The notes: generated by a model not told the origin, from the sequence alone. A stretch of 64,000 nucleotides of DNA from Alicyclobacillus sp. ALC3 (GCF_028751195.1 NZ_CP066784.1:930001-994000); one strand, 5' to 3'. Shown: positions 44,435 to 54,328, counted from the stretch's first letter. Made by a program: numbers and translations.

Positions 44435-45730
44435 TCAAGCGCGCGCGCCGATGGGAGTGATGACCGAAACGGTTTGTTGCGAAGTAACGAAGTGACTGCG
44501 CAAGCGCTCATTGGCCTGGGCCAACGTCAAAGACTCCAAGACGTCTGCAGTATCGAACAAATCCACGTCCTTAAACGCGTATGAACTGTAGCTGTGTGCG
44601 ATGTAGTACGGAGAATCCAGAGACGCAACGAAGCGTCCCAAGGTTTTTTTTCTGCACCGTTCAAAGTCAGCTTCTGCGAGCCCAACCTCAGTAGCCTTGT
44701 CCAAGGCTGCGTTAATCCGGGCCAGGAGAGTGTCTGGAGAGGTCGTATTGCCACCGACCAGGGAAAACCCGTAAGTCGGCGTCACTTCGTACTCCCAGCC
44801 GAATTGTTGGTCAATCAGTCCTTCATCCACCCACTCTTGGTAGGTCGGACTGCTGCGGCCGAACAACACATCGAGCACTACCGCCGTGAGCAACTCCTGG
44901 TGCAAGAGTTCCCGTCCGCTCAGTCCCGTTTTCGCATCCTTCCAACCGACCAGACACCGTGGTTGGCTGACGCTCAGCCCAACCTCTGCTTTCGCCCGTG
45001 CCACCTTGGCCGGTTCGTCCGGATAATAGCGGTCAATCGTCGGCGCAGGCGCGAAACTCTTCCCAGACTGATTCTCTCGGACCAAGTCCAGCACGTGCTC
45101 GGGGTCAAATCCACCAACCACAAGCAACAACATGTTGGCAGGGTGATAGAAGGTTTGGTAGCAGCGCATCAACAAGTCGCGGGTGATGCCTTGAATACTC
45201 TCTACAGTCCCGCCAATATCAATTCGCACGGGGTGCTCACTGTACATTGCCTGGAGCAGTTCAGACAGGGACCGGCGGTCAGGGTCATCTTCATACATTC
45301 TCAGTTCCTGCCCGATAATGCCTTTTTCTTTCTCGATGCTGGCGTCGGTGAAGTACGGCTCCTGCACGAAATCCAGCAACACACGCAAGTTTTCGTCTAC
45401 GTTCTCGGTCGAGGAAAACAAGTACGTGGTCTGGTCGTACGACGTGTAGGCATTTGCCGTAGCTCCGCCGCGAGCAAAGTCATTGAATACGTCACCTTGC
45501 GGAGACTCAAACATTTTGTGTTCAAGAAAGTGTGCAATGCCTTCAGGCACTGATACGTAGTCAGGTTCGCCGGACAGCCGAAAAACGCTGTCGATTGATC
45601 CGTAGTGCGTGCTGAAGGTGGCAAACACCTGTTCAAATCCTGGCTTTGGCAACAGGCATACAGTCAACCCGTTGTCTAATTGCTCTGTGTACAACTTTTG
45701 CCGGAACCGAGAATAGTCATGTTCACGCAT
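44435..45730 (-). CDS. ymfH: M16-family zinc peptidase (YmfH type, catalytic)
   Basis: 431 residues. Inverted zinc motif HFLEH in GIAHFLEHKMFE near residue 68, with the downstream glutamate in ekGIIGQELRMYED. The second, non-catalytic half-domain follows, as in two-domain M16 proteins (YmfH, PqqL-like, mitochondrial processing peptidase beta). The start overlaps the ymfF stop by eight bases. In M16 pairs one subunit is catalytic and the other binds substrate; the upstream ymfF-like product lacks the motif. Substrate unknown. Confidence 0.85.
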   Translation of the reverse strand: MREHDYSRFRQKLYTEQLDNGLTVCLLPKPGFEQVFATFSTHYGSIDSVFRLSGEPDYVSVPEGIAHFLEHKMFESPQGDVFNDFARGGATANAYTSYDQTTYLFSSTENVDENLRVLLDFVQEPYFTDASIEKEKGIIGQELRMYEDDPDRRSLSELLQAMYSEHPVRIDIGGTVESIQGITRDLLMRCYQTFYHPANMLLLVVGGFDPEHVLDLVRENQSGKSFAPAPTIDRYYPDEPAKVARAKAEVGLSVSQPRCLVGWKDAKTGLSGRELLHQELLTAVVLDVLFGRSSPTYQEWVDEGLIDQQFGWEYEVTPTYGFSLVGGNTTSPDTLLARINAALDKATEVGLAEADFERCRKKTLGRFVASLDSPYYIAHSYSSYAFKDVDLFDTADVLESLTLAQANERLRSHFVTSQQTVSVITPIGARA

Positions 45731-47012
45731 GGCTCGTCACCTCACTGCGCAAAAAATACACGGTGTCGAGCTGAACCTGTTGTGCGACTCTCACCACATC
45801 CTCCAGGTGGACAGCTTCAATGGCTGCGACCGTGTCAGGCAGCGCGCGCTCTTTCCCTGCCAAAACTCCGGCGAAGTGCAAATCCACCAGCGACATCGGC
45901 TGGTCGTTCGCCTGCAGGTACTGGTTGCGCATGCCGCGCTTTGTATAATTCAACTCATCTTCAGCGATCCGGCCGTCTTTCATGGCTTGCACCTGTTCGA
46001 GGATAATTGACTCTGCTCGCTCAGCCTGTGCCACTTCAATCCCTGTCTGCACAGCCAGCACCCCGGTCAAGCCGTCTAGTCGGCTGGATGCGTAATAAGC
46101 AAGGCTGGCCTTTTCGCGAACGTTGACAAACAACTTCGAGTGTGGAAACCCCCCGAGGATACCGTTATAGACCATGAGAGCGGGATAGTCGGTCCCCGGC
46201 AGAGATGTCCCAGTGCGAAACGCCAGGTTCAGTTTGCCTTGCCGAACGGGTTGTTCGTCTGTGACACGGCGAATTTCACCACTCCGGACCTCGAGCGGTT
46301 TGATGGGCCCTGTTTCAGCAGCGCGACTGCTCGGCAATACCCGCCGCAGTGCCTCCAGTGCATCGGCTGCCACGCGCTCTGCATCAGACCAGGCTCCAAC
46401 CAGATACAAATGCGCTTGTGCCTCCGACAACAAGCGCTCGTGGGCAGTCGCCAGTGTTTCAGTGGTGACGGCTTCAACGTCGTCCAGGCGACCTAACCGC
46501 GGTAGCCCAAACCGCCCGTCGGCATACACCGACTGCATACAGCGGTCCATAGCCCAGGCAATCTTGTCGTCAAACAGGCTCTCGATCCGGCGCCGATGCA
46601 GAGCCTTTTCACGGGTAACGTGTTTTTCCGGAAACACGCCGTCGACTCGGTAAGGCTTCGTCGCGACGTCAAACGCAAGTCGCTGTGCCTCCTCGAACAC
46701 GCCGTTCATGGACAGCGCCATCTCACCAGGCACGCCTGCGTACACTTCCGCGATGTGGCGGTCTCCGCGCTTGGCGATTCCAGCGCGGAGGGCCACCCCA
46801 TACAGTTCATCCGTGCGCTGCATCAAGGCGAGTGCCGATGGAAAAGCCTCTGTCCCTTCCATCCAGAGGTAAGGGAGCATTGCGGTACTGGTGAGCCCCT
46901 CTGACTGGAGAGGGACCACCAGTTTGAGTTGGAGATGCTGTGTTTGGAACTGGTGCGTCGGGTAGACGTGAACGTGCAGTCGACCGTCGTGCACACTGGT
47001 AAATCCGGTCAT
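45723..47012 (-). CDS. ymfF: M16-family peptidase-like protein (YmfF type, non-catalytic)
   Basis: 429 residues from ATG 47012 with AAGGAGG upstream. Two M16 half-domains: the motif position reads LPYLWMEGTEAFPSA, so the His-x-x-Glu-His of active peptidases is lost, as in Bacillus YmfF and alpha-type subunits. The second half has the usual VNVREKASLAYYASSRLDG and GIEVAQAERA. Expected to form a heterodimer with the adjacent ymfH product. The frame continues upstream to 47069 without a ribosome site. Confidence 0.85.
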   Translation of the reverse strand: MTGFTSVHDGRLHVHVYPTHQFQTQHLQLKLVVPLQSEGLTSTAMLPYLWMEGTEAFPSALALMQRTDELYGVALRAGIAKRGDRHIAEVYAGVPGEMALSMNGVFEEAQRLAFDVATKPYRVDGVFPEKHVTREKALHRRRIESLFDDKIAWAMDRCMQSVYADGRFGLPRLGRLDDVEAVTTETLATAHERLLSEAQAHLYLVGAWSDAERVAADALEALRRVLPSSRAAETGPIKPLEVRSGEIRRVTDEQPVRQGKLNLAFRTGTSLPGTDYPALMVYNGILGGFPHSKLFVNVREKASLAYYASSRLDGLTGVLAVQTGIEVAQAERAESIILEQVQAMKDGRIAEDELNYTKRGMRNQYLQANDQPMSLVDLHFAGVLAGKERALPDTVAAIEAVHLEDVVRVAQQVQLDTVYFLRSEVTSHA

Positions 47013-47122
47013 GGGAGGCCTCCTTCCAGACCAGCTACGAATCGATGGAGGGTCTGTCTCCAATCGCACCTAGTATGAACGAAAGCTGTACCCCTTATCA
47101 ACGAGGTCACCAGGGGCAAAAT

Positions 47123-47347
47123 TCAGCGCTGATTTCGAGCGGCCGCCTGTGCAAGGTCAAAATCGAGTCGCTTGATGACCTGGACGTCTCGAATCCACCG
47201 CTGAACGTCCCGGTTGACAGCTGGGATGATGTACTTGGGCGTTCCATAACGAGCAATGAGTTCCGTCCGACTTGCGCGATGATGTGTGCGACAATGCACG
47301 TTCGTGAGAGCCTCAAGCAGTTCACCGCAGGCAGGACACTGAAACAT
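47123..47347 (-). CDS. Small zinc-finger-like protein
   Basis: 74 residues from ATG 47347 (AGAAGGGG four to eight bases upstream). The first 22 residues hold FQCPACGELLEALTNVHCRTHH, trimmed here: Cys-x2-Cys followed 13 residues later by His-Cys-x3-His-His, a likely zinc site. A basic middle (RASRTELIARYG) and a helical C-terminus follow. The pattern 'zinc knuckle then TPKYI' recalls small DNA-binding or phage-type regulators, but I do not recognise the family. The longer reading frame to 47584 crosses the structured intergenic DNA and lacks a ribosome site. Confidence 0.5.
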   Translation of the reverse strand: MFQCPACGELLEALTNVHCRTHHRASRTELIARYGTPKYIIPAVNRDVQRWIRDVQVIKRLDFDLAQAAARNQR

Positions 47348-47815
47348 CAAACCCCTTCTTTCCATATTGTCAATCCATTTGCTCAATTCATATGGGCTGG
47401 GAATGCCCGGTATGTCTGTCCGTCTCTGCCGCCTGCCTACTACAGCGTAAAGAGGCCAGAGTGCCCTCACAGGAGGGACAAACTGACCTCTTGATATAGA
47501 AACGCGGACGTCAAGACGCCAGCGGGGTTCGGGCATGCAGGCCATCTTATGACCGCTGCGCAGCGAGCGTGCATGCCTGCTCATCTGTGAACCGCCAACT
47601 TGCCAATTTCAAAGAGAAAGGGAATACACTTTGACCTCTTTGAGCGGATTCGTTCTCATATATTCGGTTGCGGACAAGTGCCGTTTAAGCCACCCGGATA
47701 TGCCACGAAATCCCTGATCGGACGGACACCACCGCTGTTGAAATGCCCATGCCCGTGGTATATGATGTTTGTAGTCTTTGGTAACCTATTTTCTTTGTTT
47801 GAGGAGGAGTTCCGC
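47348..47815. other. 468-base gene-free region with structured DNA and the ferredoxin promoter
   Basis: No convincing coding region. Two nested hairpins stand out. At 47451-47492 GAGGCCAG pairs with CTGACCTC and encloses CCCTC-acag-GAGGG. At 47530-47579 CGGGCATGCA pairs with TGCATGCCTG and encloses the palindrome GCTGCGCAGC. They could belong to an untranslated leader (minus strand), a small RNA or terminators; nothing in the sequence decides. Confidence 0.4.
47738..47766 (+). promoter_or_regulatory. Predicted sigma-A promoter of the ferredoxin gene
   Basis: TTGAAA (47738-47743), 17-base spacer, TATGAT (47761-47766); leader of about 45 bases to the GTG start. Confidence 0.7.
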
Positions 47816-48052
47816 GTGGCTTTCGTAATTGTGTCGCCTTGCATCGATGAAAAGGCCGCTGACTGCGTCGAAACCTGTCCGGTCGACTGCATCCACGAGG
47901 GAGAAGACCAGTACTACATCGATCCAGATTCCTGCATCGACTGCGGTGCTTGCGAGGCCGTCTGCCCCGTGTCGGCTATTTTCATGGAGGACTTTGTCCC
48001 AGAAGAAGAGAAGTCCTTTATCGAAAAGAACCGGGCTTTCTTCCAAAAGTAA
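47816..48052 (+). CDS. 7Fe (3Fe-4S/4Fe-4S) ferredoxin
   Basis: 78 residues from GTG 47816 with GAGGAGGAG upstream. Cysteines: SPCIDEKAADCVETCPVDC gives the C-x7-C-x3-C-P arrangement of the 3Fe-4S site, and CIDCGACEAVCP the second cluster. IHEGEDQYYIDPDSC and the C-terminal VPEEEKSFIEKNR are almost those of Bacillus schlegelii-type 7Fe ferredoxin. A general low-potential electron carrier; its own promoter precedes it and it appears monocistronic. Confidence 0.93.
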   Translation: MAFVIVSPCIDEKAADCVETCPVDCIHEGEDQYYIDPDSCIDCGACEAVCPVSAIFMEDFVPEEEKSFIEKNRAFFQK

Positions 48053-48151
48053 GCCGGAACCGAACCTCAATTTGGAGAGAACAAGCTTGTCGTCTTACGG
48101 GCTGTCCTGAAGGTGTTCCTGTGGATAGCCCGCGCATTTATCCGTGATTTG

Positions 48152-49426
48152 TTAGAATCTTTTACCGACTCTGCGAGGCGCCCAGTTGCTTCTCTCTTGT
48201 TGCTTAACGTCCACGTCCACTTCTTGTCGCCCTCCCTGCAACAGCAGTCCCCACGTCCCGAGTTGTACGAAGCCCAAAACCACCGCAAACCAGCCGATTG
48301 CGCGCGCATCAGGTCGAAACGCAATCACGGCAAGGAACGCACCAACCCCAACAACCCGGCCAGCGTTTTCAATGACTTCACGTAAGATGATCTGTTCGAC
48401 GTACGTCTCGCCAGTTCTGTCAAGCGCACCAATCTGATTAAAGACCGTCCCCTGCAACGGCACGATGAACATCGGCAAAAAGACCGCTATCAGACTGCCG
48501 TACCACATCACGGACGCCGCCGTGATGGGCAAAATAAAGACCAGGGCTGTCACCGCCATGCCCACTGCACCGATGCCAATTACCCACATCCGGTTGCGGT
48601 CTGTTGTAAAGCGTCCGACCAAGAAAAACGAGGCAAACGACAGCGCGTTTTGCCACAACAGGAACTCTCCGAGTTCGAGTTCACTCCCGGTTGCGACGTA
48701 AATCAAGAGGCCAATCAAGAACAGAAACACGCCTTCTCGCAAGCCGTACACACCGCACCCGTAGAGCGTCTTGCGCCATTTCGGATCGGACAGTGCGGCT
48801 CGCAGAGCCCGCCGCAGTTTCAGTTGACCCCCGATTGCCTTTGCTCGCAGGCGCAAGCTCGCGACCGTCGCGACAGCAAAGAGAGCGAGCGACAAGCCAA
48901 AGATCACATGGTACCCTGTCAGTCCCCCAAAGCGGTCCTCGTGGCTGATCACGTATCCGGCAACTGTTGGCGCCGCCATTCCCGCCACGGCGCTGAACAC
49001 GCCATTGAGCCCGTAAAAGCGGTCTCGCGCCGCTTTGTCCGTGAACAGCAGGCTTAACCAATTAAACGACAGCCAGTAAAACCCGGCCGCGATGCCCATG
49101 ACGATGCCAGGAATCAGCGGCAGGCGGGCCAAAGCATTTCCACCCACGAGCACGAGGGCGTAAAACACACCGTGCAGTGCGACACCAAGTCGCAAAGTAA
49201 GTACCGGTTGCCTGTGCTTTGCCAGCGCACCCGCGACTATAAACGCAATGGGGATGAGCGTGTACACCGCGACATTGTACCAACCGATGGACGTGTAACT
49301 CTTGTCCACTTTCCACAAGTAGATATTCACGAATGTGTTCGAAAGGCCAATCGAAAGCGCGAAACAGCCACTGATGGCGAGCAGCCACCACGCTTCACGA
49401 GCGAGCGCTGCCTTCGGTTTACGCAC
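48152..49426 (-). CDS. Major facilitator superfamily transporter
   Basis: 424 residues, GTG 49426 with GGAGGTGA eight bases upstream. Twelve predicted helices with a central loop near residues 195-215 (RLRAKAIGGQLKLRR). The start ALSIGLSNTFVNIYLWK and the following segment WYNVAVYTLIPIAFIVAG resemble the YqgE-type MFS proteins of Bacilli. The usual motif A in loop 2-3 is degenerate (AKHRQ). Substrate unknown. The gene converges on the ferredoxin gene, with about 100 bases between. Confidence 0.75.
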   Translation of the reverse strand: MRKPKAALAREAWWLLAISGCFALSIGLSNTFVNIYLWKVDKSYTSIGWYNVAVYTLIPIAFIVAGALAKHRQPVLTLRLGVALHGVFYALVLVGGNALARLPLIPGIVMGIAAGFYWLSFNWLSLLFTDKAARDRFYGLNGVFSAVAGMAAPTVAGYVISHEDRFGGLTGYHVIFGLSLALFAVATVASLRLRAKAIGGQLKLRRALRAALSDPKWRKTLYGCGVYGLREGVFLFLIGLLIYVATGSELELGEFLLWQNALSFASFFLVGRFTTDRNRMWVIGIGAVGMAVTALVFILPITAASVMWYGSLIAVFLPMFIVPLQGTVFNQIGALDRTGETYVEQIILREVIENAGRVVGVGAFLAVIAFRPDARAIGWFAVVLGFVQLGTWGLLLQGGRQEVDVDVKQQERSNWAPRRVGKRF

Positions 49427-49472
49427 GAAGTCACCTCCAAAACCAGGAATGAGTCTGTCCTACTCGGTTTTT

Positions 49473-49931
49473 TCAGGACTTGTCAATTTGCTCGAGGTAA
49501 GTCTGCAAGATGGGGGCGGCCTGGAAGTGCAGCCTAGTCGTTGCGTCCATCAGAACGCCGTCGGGGTTTGCGTAAAATGTCCGGTCCAGTTGACCTGTTG
49601 CACGATAAAACACGAGTTCATAGGGGTACAGCGCTGAAGCCCGAGTCAATCCGGCCTGATTGACACTGTTCGCGATTGCGTTAAAAGGAAGCGCGCCAAC
49701 GTGATCGTACGGCGAGACCACGGCAATGGGCGGTTGCCACGCTCCGTCCCCGCGCAACACCACGACACTTCCGTCGGTCGTCAGGTCATCGTCCGACACG
49801 TCGCGAAATGTCGGGGCATTGGGCGCTGGCGTTCGGTGGTTCGCGTGAACAATGAGCGCCAGCGGTGTCGTCAAACAAAACACCATGCCGACAAGCGCCA
49901 TACCGATGTGCAGTCGGTCGTTCAGCCGCAA
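49473..49931 (-). CDS. Hypothetical secreted or membrane-anchored protein
   Basis: 152 residues, TTG 49931 with GGGGAGGGG upstream. Residues about 8-30 form a hydrophobic signal or anchor (IGMALVGMVFCLTTPLALIV). The remaining ~120 residues are extracytoplasmic and beta-rich, with segments DGSVVVLRGDGAWQPPIAVV, VGALPFNAIAN and YELVFYRATGQLDRTFYAN. I do not recognise the family and see no catalytic signature. It lies between icmF and an MFS gene and is separated from icmF by a strong hairpin. Confidence 0.5.
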   Translation of the reverse strand: MRLNDRLHIGMALVGMVFCLTTPLALIVHANHRTPAPNAPTFRDVSDDDLTTDGSVVVLRGDGAWQPPIAVVSPYDHVGALPFNAIANSVNQAGLTRASALYPYELVFYRATGQLDRTFYANPDGVLMDATTRLHFQAAPILQTYLEQIDKS

Positions 49932-49957
49932 CGCTACCCCTCCCCAGTGAAAGCGAG

Positions 49958-49980
49958 CCGGCTCCTACGGGAGGAGCCGG
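49958..49980 (-). terminator. Hairpin terminator downstream of icmF
   Basis: CCGGCTCCT and AGGAGCCGG, 9-bp GC-rich stem with a 5-base loop, about 55 bases after the icmF stop. On the minus strand it is followed by CTCGCTTTC, a weak U-tract. Confidence 0.55.
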
Positions 49981-50032
49981 ACATAGTTTTCCGACATGGG
50001 GTAGTTTGCCATAGGAAGGCCCATTCCATGCG

Positions 50033-53000
50033 CTACATGTTGCGCCGATACTGACCCCCGACTTCGTACAGTGCGTGCGTGATTTGCCCAAGGCTTGCCA
50101 CGCGAACCGTCTCCATCAGTTCCGCAAACAGGTTGCCGCCGCTGCGAGCCACTTCTTTAAGCCGCGCGAGCGCAACCTCAGACTCATCCGCGTGCGCGTT
50201 TTGGAAAGCCCGCAGGTTCGCAATCTGCTCCTCTTTCTCTTCCTTCGTCGCACGAGCGAGTTCGAGTTTCGGGGGCTGGTAGTCATCAGCGAGCGTCGCC
50301 GGGTTCAGGTACGTGTTCACCCCGATGATGGGGAGGTCACCCGAGTGCTTGAGGTGCTCGTAATACAGCGACTCCTCCTGAATCTTGCTGCGCTGATACT
50401 GCGTCTCCATCGCGCCAAGGACGCCGCCGCGATCGTTGATGCGCAGGAACTCTTCGAGCACGGCTTGCTCCACTAGGTCCGTGAGTTCCTCGACAATGAA
50501 CGCGCCTTGCAGAGGGTTCTCGTTCTTCATCAGACCAAACTCGCGGTTGATAATCATCTGAATGGCCATTGCGCGCCGTACGGAGCCCTCGGTCGGTGTC
50601 GTGATTGCCTCATCGAAGGCGTTGGTGTGCAGGGAGTTGCAGTTGTCATAAATGGCAAGCAACGCCTGCAGCGTTGTCCGGATATCGTTGAAGTCGACTT
50701 CCTGGGCGTGCAGTGAACGGCCGGAGGTCTGGATGTGGTATTTGAGCTTCTGACTGCGCTCGTTGGCGCCGTACTTGGCCTTCATCGCTGTCGACCAAAT
50801 ACGCCGTGCAACACGGCCGATGACGGTGTACTCGGGGTCCATCCCGTTGCTGAAGAAGAACGACAAGTTTGGCGCGAAGTCATTCACGTCCATGCCACGG
50901 CTCAAGTAGTACTCGACGTAGGTGAATGCGTTGGCGAGCGTGAACGCGAGCTGCGAAATGGGGTTCGCCCCTGCCTCGGCGATGTGGTAGCCACTGATGC
51001 TGACACTGTAGTAGTTACGCACCTTGTAGTCGATGAAGTACTGCTGGATATCGCCCATCATGCGCAGCGCAAATTCCGTCGAGAAGATACATGTGTTCTG
51101 GCCCTGGTCTTCTTTGAGAATGTCTGCCTGCACGGTGCCGCGCACTGTCTGCAGCGTGCGAGTGCGGATGGCGGCAAGTTCATCGCTGTTCGGTGTGCGG
51201 TTGTGTTCGCGAGTGAACGCGTCTACCTGTTGGTCGATCGCGGTGTTCATGTACATCGCGAGCAGAATTGGCGCAGGTCCGTTAATCGTCATCGACACGC
51301 TCGTGCGCGGGTCGCAGAGGTCAAACCCTGCGTACAGCTTCTTCATGTCGTCGAGCGTGCAAATGCTGACGCCGCTCTCGCCCACTTTGCCGTAGATGTC
51401 CGGGCGCTCATCAGGGTCTTCACCGTACAAGGTCACGCTGTCAAACGCGGTCGACAGCCGCTTCGCAGGGTCGTCTTGCGACAGGTAGTGGAAGCGATGG
51501 TTGGTACGCGTCGGTGTGCCTTCACCGGCGAACTGGCGCTTTGGCTCTTCCTCCGTGCGCTTGAGCGGGAACACGCCAGCCGTGTACGGGAACTCGCCAG
51601 GCACATTCTCAAGCAGCGACCAGTGCAAGATTTCGCCCCAATCTTGATAGCGCGGCAGACAGACCTTCGGGATGGACAGGCCAGACAGCGAGACCGTCCG
51701 AAGCGGCGTGCGAATCTCGCGGTCGCGCACGCGCGTCACCAGTTCTTCTGCCGCATAGCGAGCGCGCTTCTCATCCCAGCCGTCGAGAATACGCCGTGCG
51801 TCGACGTGCAGTTCATCCCACAGGCGGTCGTACATGGCCTGCAGCGACGCAGCCATGTCAGTCCCTGGCATGGACTGTGTCTCATGTGCCGCTAGGCTTG
51901 CCGTGTTCTCGTTCGCGTCGCCTGGCACTGCCTTGAGTTGCTCGATCACGCCCTTCAACTGCCAGCACTTACGCGCCTTCGCGACCTGGTCCTCGGTGAA
52001 TTTGCGGTAGCCGCGAACGGTGTTCACCACCTCAAGCAGGTAGTGAGTCCGCTCGCCCGGAATAATAGCCGACTTGTGATGGCTGCCGTCGTTTGTTGCC
52101 AAGTGGCTCGCCCAGCCGAGCTGAAACTTGTCGTTGATGACGTCGACGAGTGCGCGGTAGAGCACATTGGTGCCAGGGTCGTGAAACTGACTCGCAATGG
52201 TGCCGTAAACCGGCATTGCGTCGGGCGATTGCGCAAAATCGCCACGGTTGCGCTGCATCTGCTTCTGGACATAGCGCAGCGCATCCTCAGAGCCGCGGCG
52301 GTCATACTTATTGACGGCAACGACGTCGGCATAGTCGAGCATCTCGATCTTCTCAAGTTGCGACGGAGCGCCGTACTCGGCAGTCATGACGTACAGAGAC
52401 ACATCGGCGATGTCGACAATCTGCGCGTCTCCTTGGCCAATTCCGCTCGTCTCGACGATGACGAGGTCAAACCCGGCAGCTTTCGCAATGAGGATGGCCT
52501 CGTCGATTGCGCCAGACAGTTCCGACCGCGACTGCCGCGTCGCCAAGCTGCGCATATACACGCGCGAACTGTCAATGGCGTTCATGCGGATGCGGTCGCC
52601 GAGCAGCGCTCCGCCCGTGCGCTGTTTCGAAGGGTCAACGGAAAAGATCGCGACGGTTTTGTCGGGAAAGTCGTCTAGGAAGCGGCGCACCAGTTCGTCC
52701 GCCAGCGACGACTTGCCTGCCCCGCCGGTCCCCGTGATCCCGAGCACTGGCACCGACGTTGCGCGCTCTTGCAACACAGCGTGGATATCCTGCACGGATG
52801 CTGGAGCCTCAGGCACGCGCGCGGTGGCCTCGGCCTGCTCGACAAACGTCACGAGCTTCGCCAGCGCACGCCAGTTGTCCGTGCGCAGCTCTGCAAGTTC
52901 CGCCTGCACCGACCGCGCCGACGGAAAGTCGCAGACACGCAACATGTAGTTGATCATCCCCTGCAGCCCGAGCCGCTGCCCATCGTCCGGGGAGAAAACC

Positions 53001-53461
53001 TTCGTGATGCCGTACTGCTCGAGTTCTGCGATCTCCTCTGGAACAATCACACCGCCGCCGCCGCCGAAGATGCGAATATGCCCGGCAGCGCGCTCTTGCA
53101 AGAGGTCGTACATGTATTTGAAGTACTCCATGTGGCCGCCTTGGTAAGAACTGATGGCGATGCCCTGGACGTCTTCTTGGATGGCTGCGTTCACGACTTC
53201 TTCAACAGACCGATTGTGCCCAAGGTGAATGACCTCTGCGCCAGACGACTGCAGAATACGCCGCATGATGTTGATCGACGCATCGTGACCGTCAAACAAG
53301 CTCGATGCGGTCACAAACCGGACAACGTTCGCTGGCTGGTAGGGATCACGCTCCTGCTGACTTAGCACATCCTGCTCCGTCCGATGGTTCCTTTTCGTTG
53401 CGCCCCGTTCGGACTCGACGGGCTCAACCTGCTGCTTCTGCTCGATCTCCATCTGACTCAT
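50033..53461 (-). CDS. icmF: Fused isobutyryl-CoA mutase, IcmF
   Basis: 1142 residues. Order of domains is that of IcmF: B12-binding Rossmann domain at about 45-165 ([20 protein letters not shown] with the D-x-H loop), a MeaI/MeaB-type G-protein chaperone at about 230-500 (P-loop [39 protein letters not shown]), and the substrate-binding TIM-barrel mutase domain from about 580 to the end ([40 protein letters not shown]). It interconverts isobutyryl-CoA and n-butyryl-CoA with adenosylcobalamin. ATG 53461 overlaps the stop of the TetR gene as ATGA and has GGGAGGGG upstream. The B12 need fits the btuCD operon at 35-37 kb. Confidence 0.93.
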   Translation of the reverse strand: MSQMEIEQKQQVEPVESERGATKRNHRTEQDVLSQQERDPYQPANVVRFVTASSLFDGHDASINIMRRILQSSGAEVIHLGHNRSVEEVVNAAIQEDVQGIAISSYQGGHMEYFKYMYDLLQERAAGHIRIFGGGGGVIVPEEIAELEQYGITKVFSPDDGQRLGLQGMINYMLRVCDFPSARSVQAELAELRTDNWRALAKLVTFVEQAEATARVPEAPASVQDIHAVLQERATSVPVLGITGTGGAGKSSLADELVRRFLDDFPDKTVAIFSVDPSKQRTGGALLGDRIRMNAIDSSRVYMRSLATRQSRSELSGAIDEAILIAKAAGFDLVIVETSGIGQGDAQIVDIADVSLYVMTAEYGAPSQLEKIEMLDYADVVAVNKYDRRGSEDALRYVQKQMQRNRGDFAQSPDAMPVYGTIASQFHDPGTNVLYRALVDVINDKFQLGWASHLATNDGSHHKSAIIPGERTHYLLEVVNTVRGYRKFTEDQVAKARKCWQLKGVIEQLKAVPGDANENTASLAAHETQSMPGTDMAASLQAMYDRLWDELHVDARRILDGWDEKRARYAAEELVTRVRDREIRTPLRTVSLSGLSIPKVCLPRYQDWGEILHWSLLENVPGEFPYTAGVFPLKRTEEEPKRQFAGEGTPTRTNHRFHYLSQDDPAKRLSTAFDSVTLYGEDPDERPDIYGKVGESGVSICTLDDMKKLYAGFDLCDPRTSVSMTINGPAPILLAMYMNTAIDQQVDAFTREHNRTPNSDELAAIRTRTLQTVRGTVQADILKEDQGQNTCIFSTEFALRMMGDIQQYFIDYKVRNYYSVSISGYHIAEAGANPISQLAFTLANAFTYVEYYLSRGMDVNDFAPNLSFFFSNGMDPEYTVIGRVARRIWSTAMKAKYGANERSQKLKYHIQTSGRSLHAQEVDFNDIRTTLQALLAIYDNCNSLHTNAFDEAITTPTEGSVRRAMAIQMIINREFGLMKNENPLQGAFIVEELTDLVEQAVLEEFLRINDRGGVLGAMETQYQRSKIQEESLYYEHLKHSGDLPIIGVNTYLNPATLADDYQPPKLELARATKEEKEEQIANLRAFQNAHADESEVALARLKEVARSGGNLFAELMETVRVASLGQITHALYEVGGQYRRNM

Positions 53462-54093
53462 TCCAATCCCCTCCCGCTTGTGGTGCACGCTGCCTTCATC
53501 AGCATCTCAACTTGTGCCTTCGCAAACGTCCCAAATGAAACTTCCTTCAGCGCCCATCGCCGGAATGCCCACATCTGCCCGGAGACGACGATAGTGTGCG
53601 CCAGGACAGGCAGATCTGTCGGTACAAGGCCAAAACTGCCATCCTTTACACCCTCTTGCAAAAGGTGTTCGAAGACGGCCGTGATCCGCTGTTCATGTGC
53701 AAGGACTTCGTGCAAAAATGGTCCCGGCAGCGACTTGCTCTCTTGGTAGATGAGCAGGACGTCGTCTTGCATGTCGTCCATGACGGACAAGAACCCTTCA
53801 ATTGCGCTCTGCAGCCGCACAGCAGCCGAGGCGTGCTCGGACAAAGTGTGGCGCAAGGCCGACTCTACCTCTTGGTGGATGTGTTGACACACCAAGTAGA
53901 GGACATCCTCTTTGGACTGGACATATTCGTACAACGCGCCAATCGAGAGTCCACTGGCGCGAGCGAGTTCGCGTGTCGTCGTCTTGTGGAACCCTTTCTC
54001 CGAAAACAGCGTGACGGCGGCATCGACGATTTGGGCGCGTCTGGCCCGGAGAAGTTCGGGATCTTTCACCTGACTCGGGATATCGACGGGCAC
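53458..54093 (-). CDS. TetR/AcrR-family regulator of icmF
   Basis: 211 residues from GTG 54093, eight bases after GAGGAGG. N-terminal helix-turn-helix at residues 14-62: [20 protein letters not shown], then [22 protein letters not shown]. The C-terminal ligand domain (residues 75-200) is typical in length and includes a helix [20 protein letters not shown]. First gene of a two-gene operon with icmF, and a palindromic operator lies just downstream of the promoter, so it probably represses its own operon; the effector may be an acyl-CoA (inference from the family). Confidence 0.85.
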   Translation of the reverse strand: MPVDIPSQVKDPELLRARRAQIVDAAVTLFSEKGFHKTTTRELARASGLSIGALYEYVQSKEDVLYLVCQHIHQEVESALRHTLSEHASAAVRLQSAIEGFLSVMDDMQDDVLLIYQESKSLPGPFLHEVLAHEQRITAVFEHLLQEGVKDGSFGLVPTDLPVLAHTIVVSGQMWAFRRWALKEVSFGTFAKAQVEMLMKAACTTSGRGLE

Positions 54094-54146
54094 AAGACAT
54101 GCCTCCTCACCTGGCGCGTTTGGGTGGAGCGGGTTTCGCGATCCGA

Positions 54147-54162
54147 CTGAGCGCTCGTTCGC
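54147..54162. promoter_or_regulatory. Second, degenerate operator-like half site
   Basis: CTGAGCGCTCGTTCGC repeats the left arm and centre of the palindrome at 54272-54287 exactly (nine bases) but the right arm has two mismatches. It lies about 55 bases before the TetR start codon; a possible auxiliary site for looping or a decayed copy. Confidence 0.4.
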
Positions 54163-54192
54163 GTGGATGCGAACGCCGAAGGGTTCGCTTCG

Positions 54193-54256
54193 AACGTTGA
54201 AGGACACCAGTGCTGAAGGCTCCGAACGTTGAAGGCTCCCAATGCTGAAGGCTACC
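54193..54256. repeat. Four tandem 16-bp repeats in the TetR-icmF leader
   Basis: Units start at 54193, 54209, 54225 and 54241; each has the core TGAAGG at a fixed place, with alternate starts AACGT and ANTGC and tails such as CTCCC. An extra related piece (GAACGCCGAAGG) lies at 54171. They are between the operator and the regulator start, inside the predicted untranslated leader. Period is exact; function unknown. Confidence 0.6.
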
Positions 54257-54271
54257 AGTCCCCAGCGCTGA

Positions 54272-54287
54272 CTGAGCGCTCGCTCAG
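54272..54287. promoter_or_regulatory. Palindromic TetR-type operator
   Basis: CTGAGCG-CT-CGCTCAG: perfect 7-bp arms with a 2-bp centre. Placed about 6-21 bases downstream of the predicted start site, ideal for repression. The dyad is typical in length for TetR/AcrR operators. Confidence 0.7.
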
Positions 54288-54299
54288 AATTGTGATTCT

Positions 54300-54328
54300 A
54301 GTGTATTCCGAGTAAGGCATGGAGTCAA
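54300..54328 (-). promoter_or_regulatory. Predicted sigma-A promoter of the TetR-icmF operon
   Basis: Minus strand: TTGACT (54328-54323), 17-base spacer, TACACT (54305-54300). The operator begins about 13 bases past the -10. Confidence 0.7.

Noticed and set aside
50735..51895. Plus-strand frame of 386 codons opposite icmF
   Set aside because: Antisense to the intact mutase domain; no recognised domain or ribosome site.
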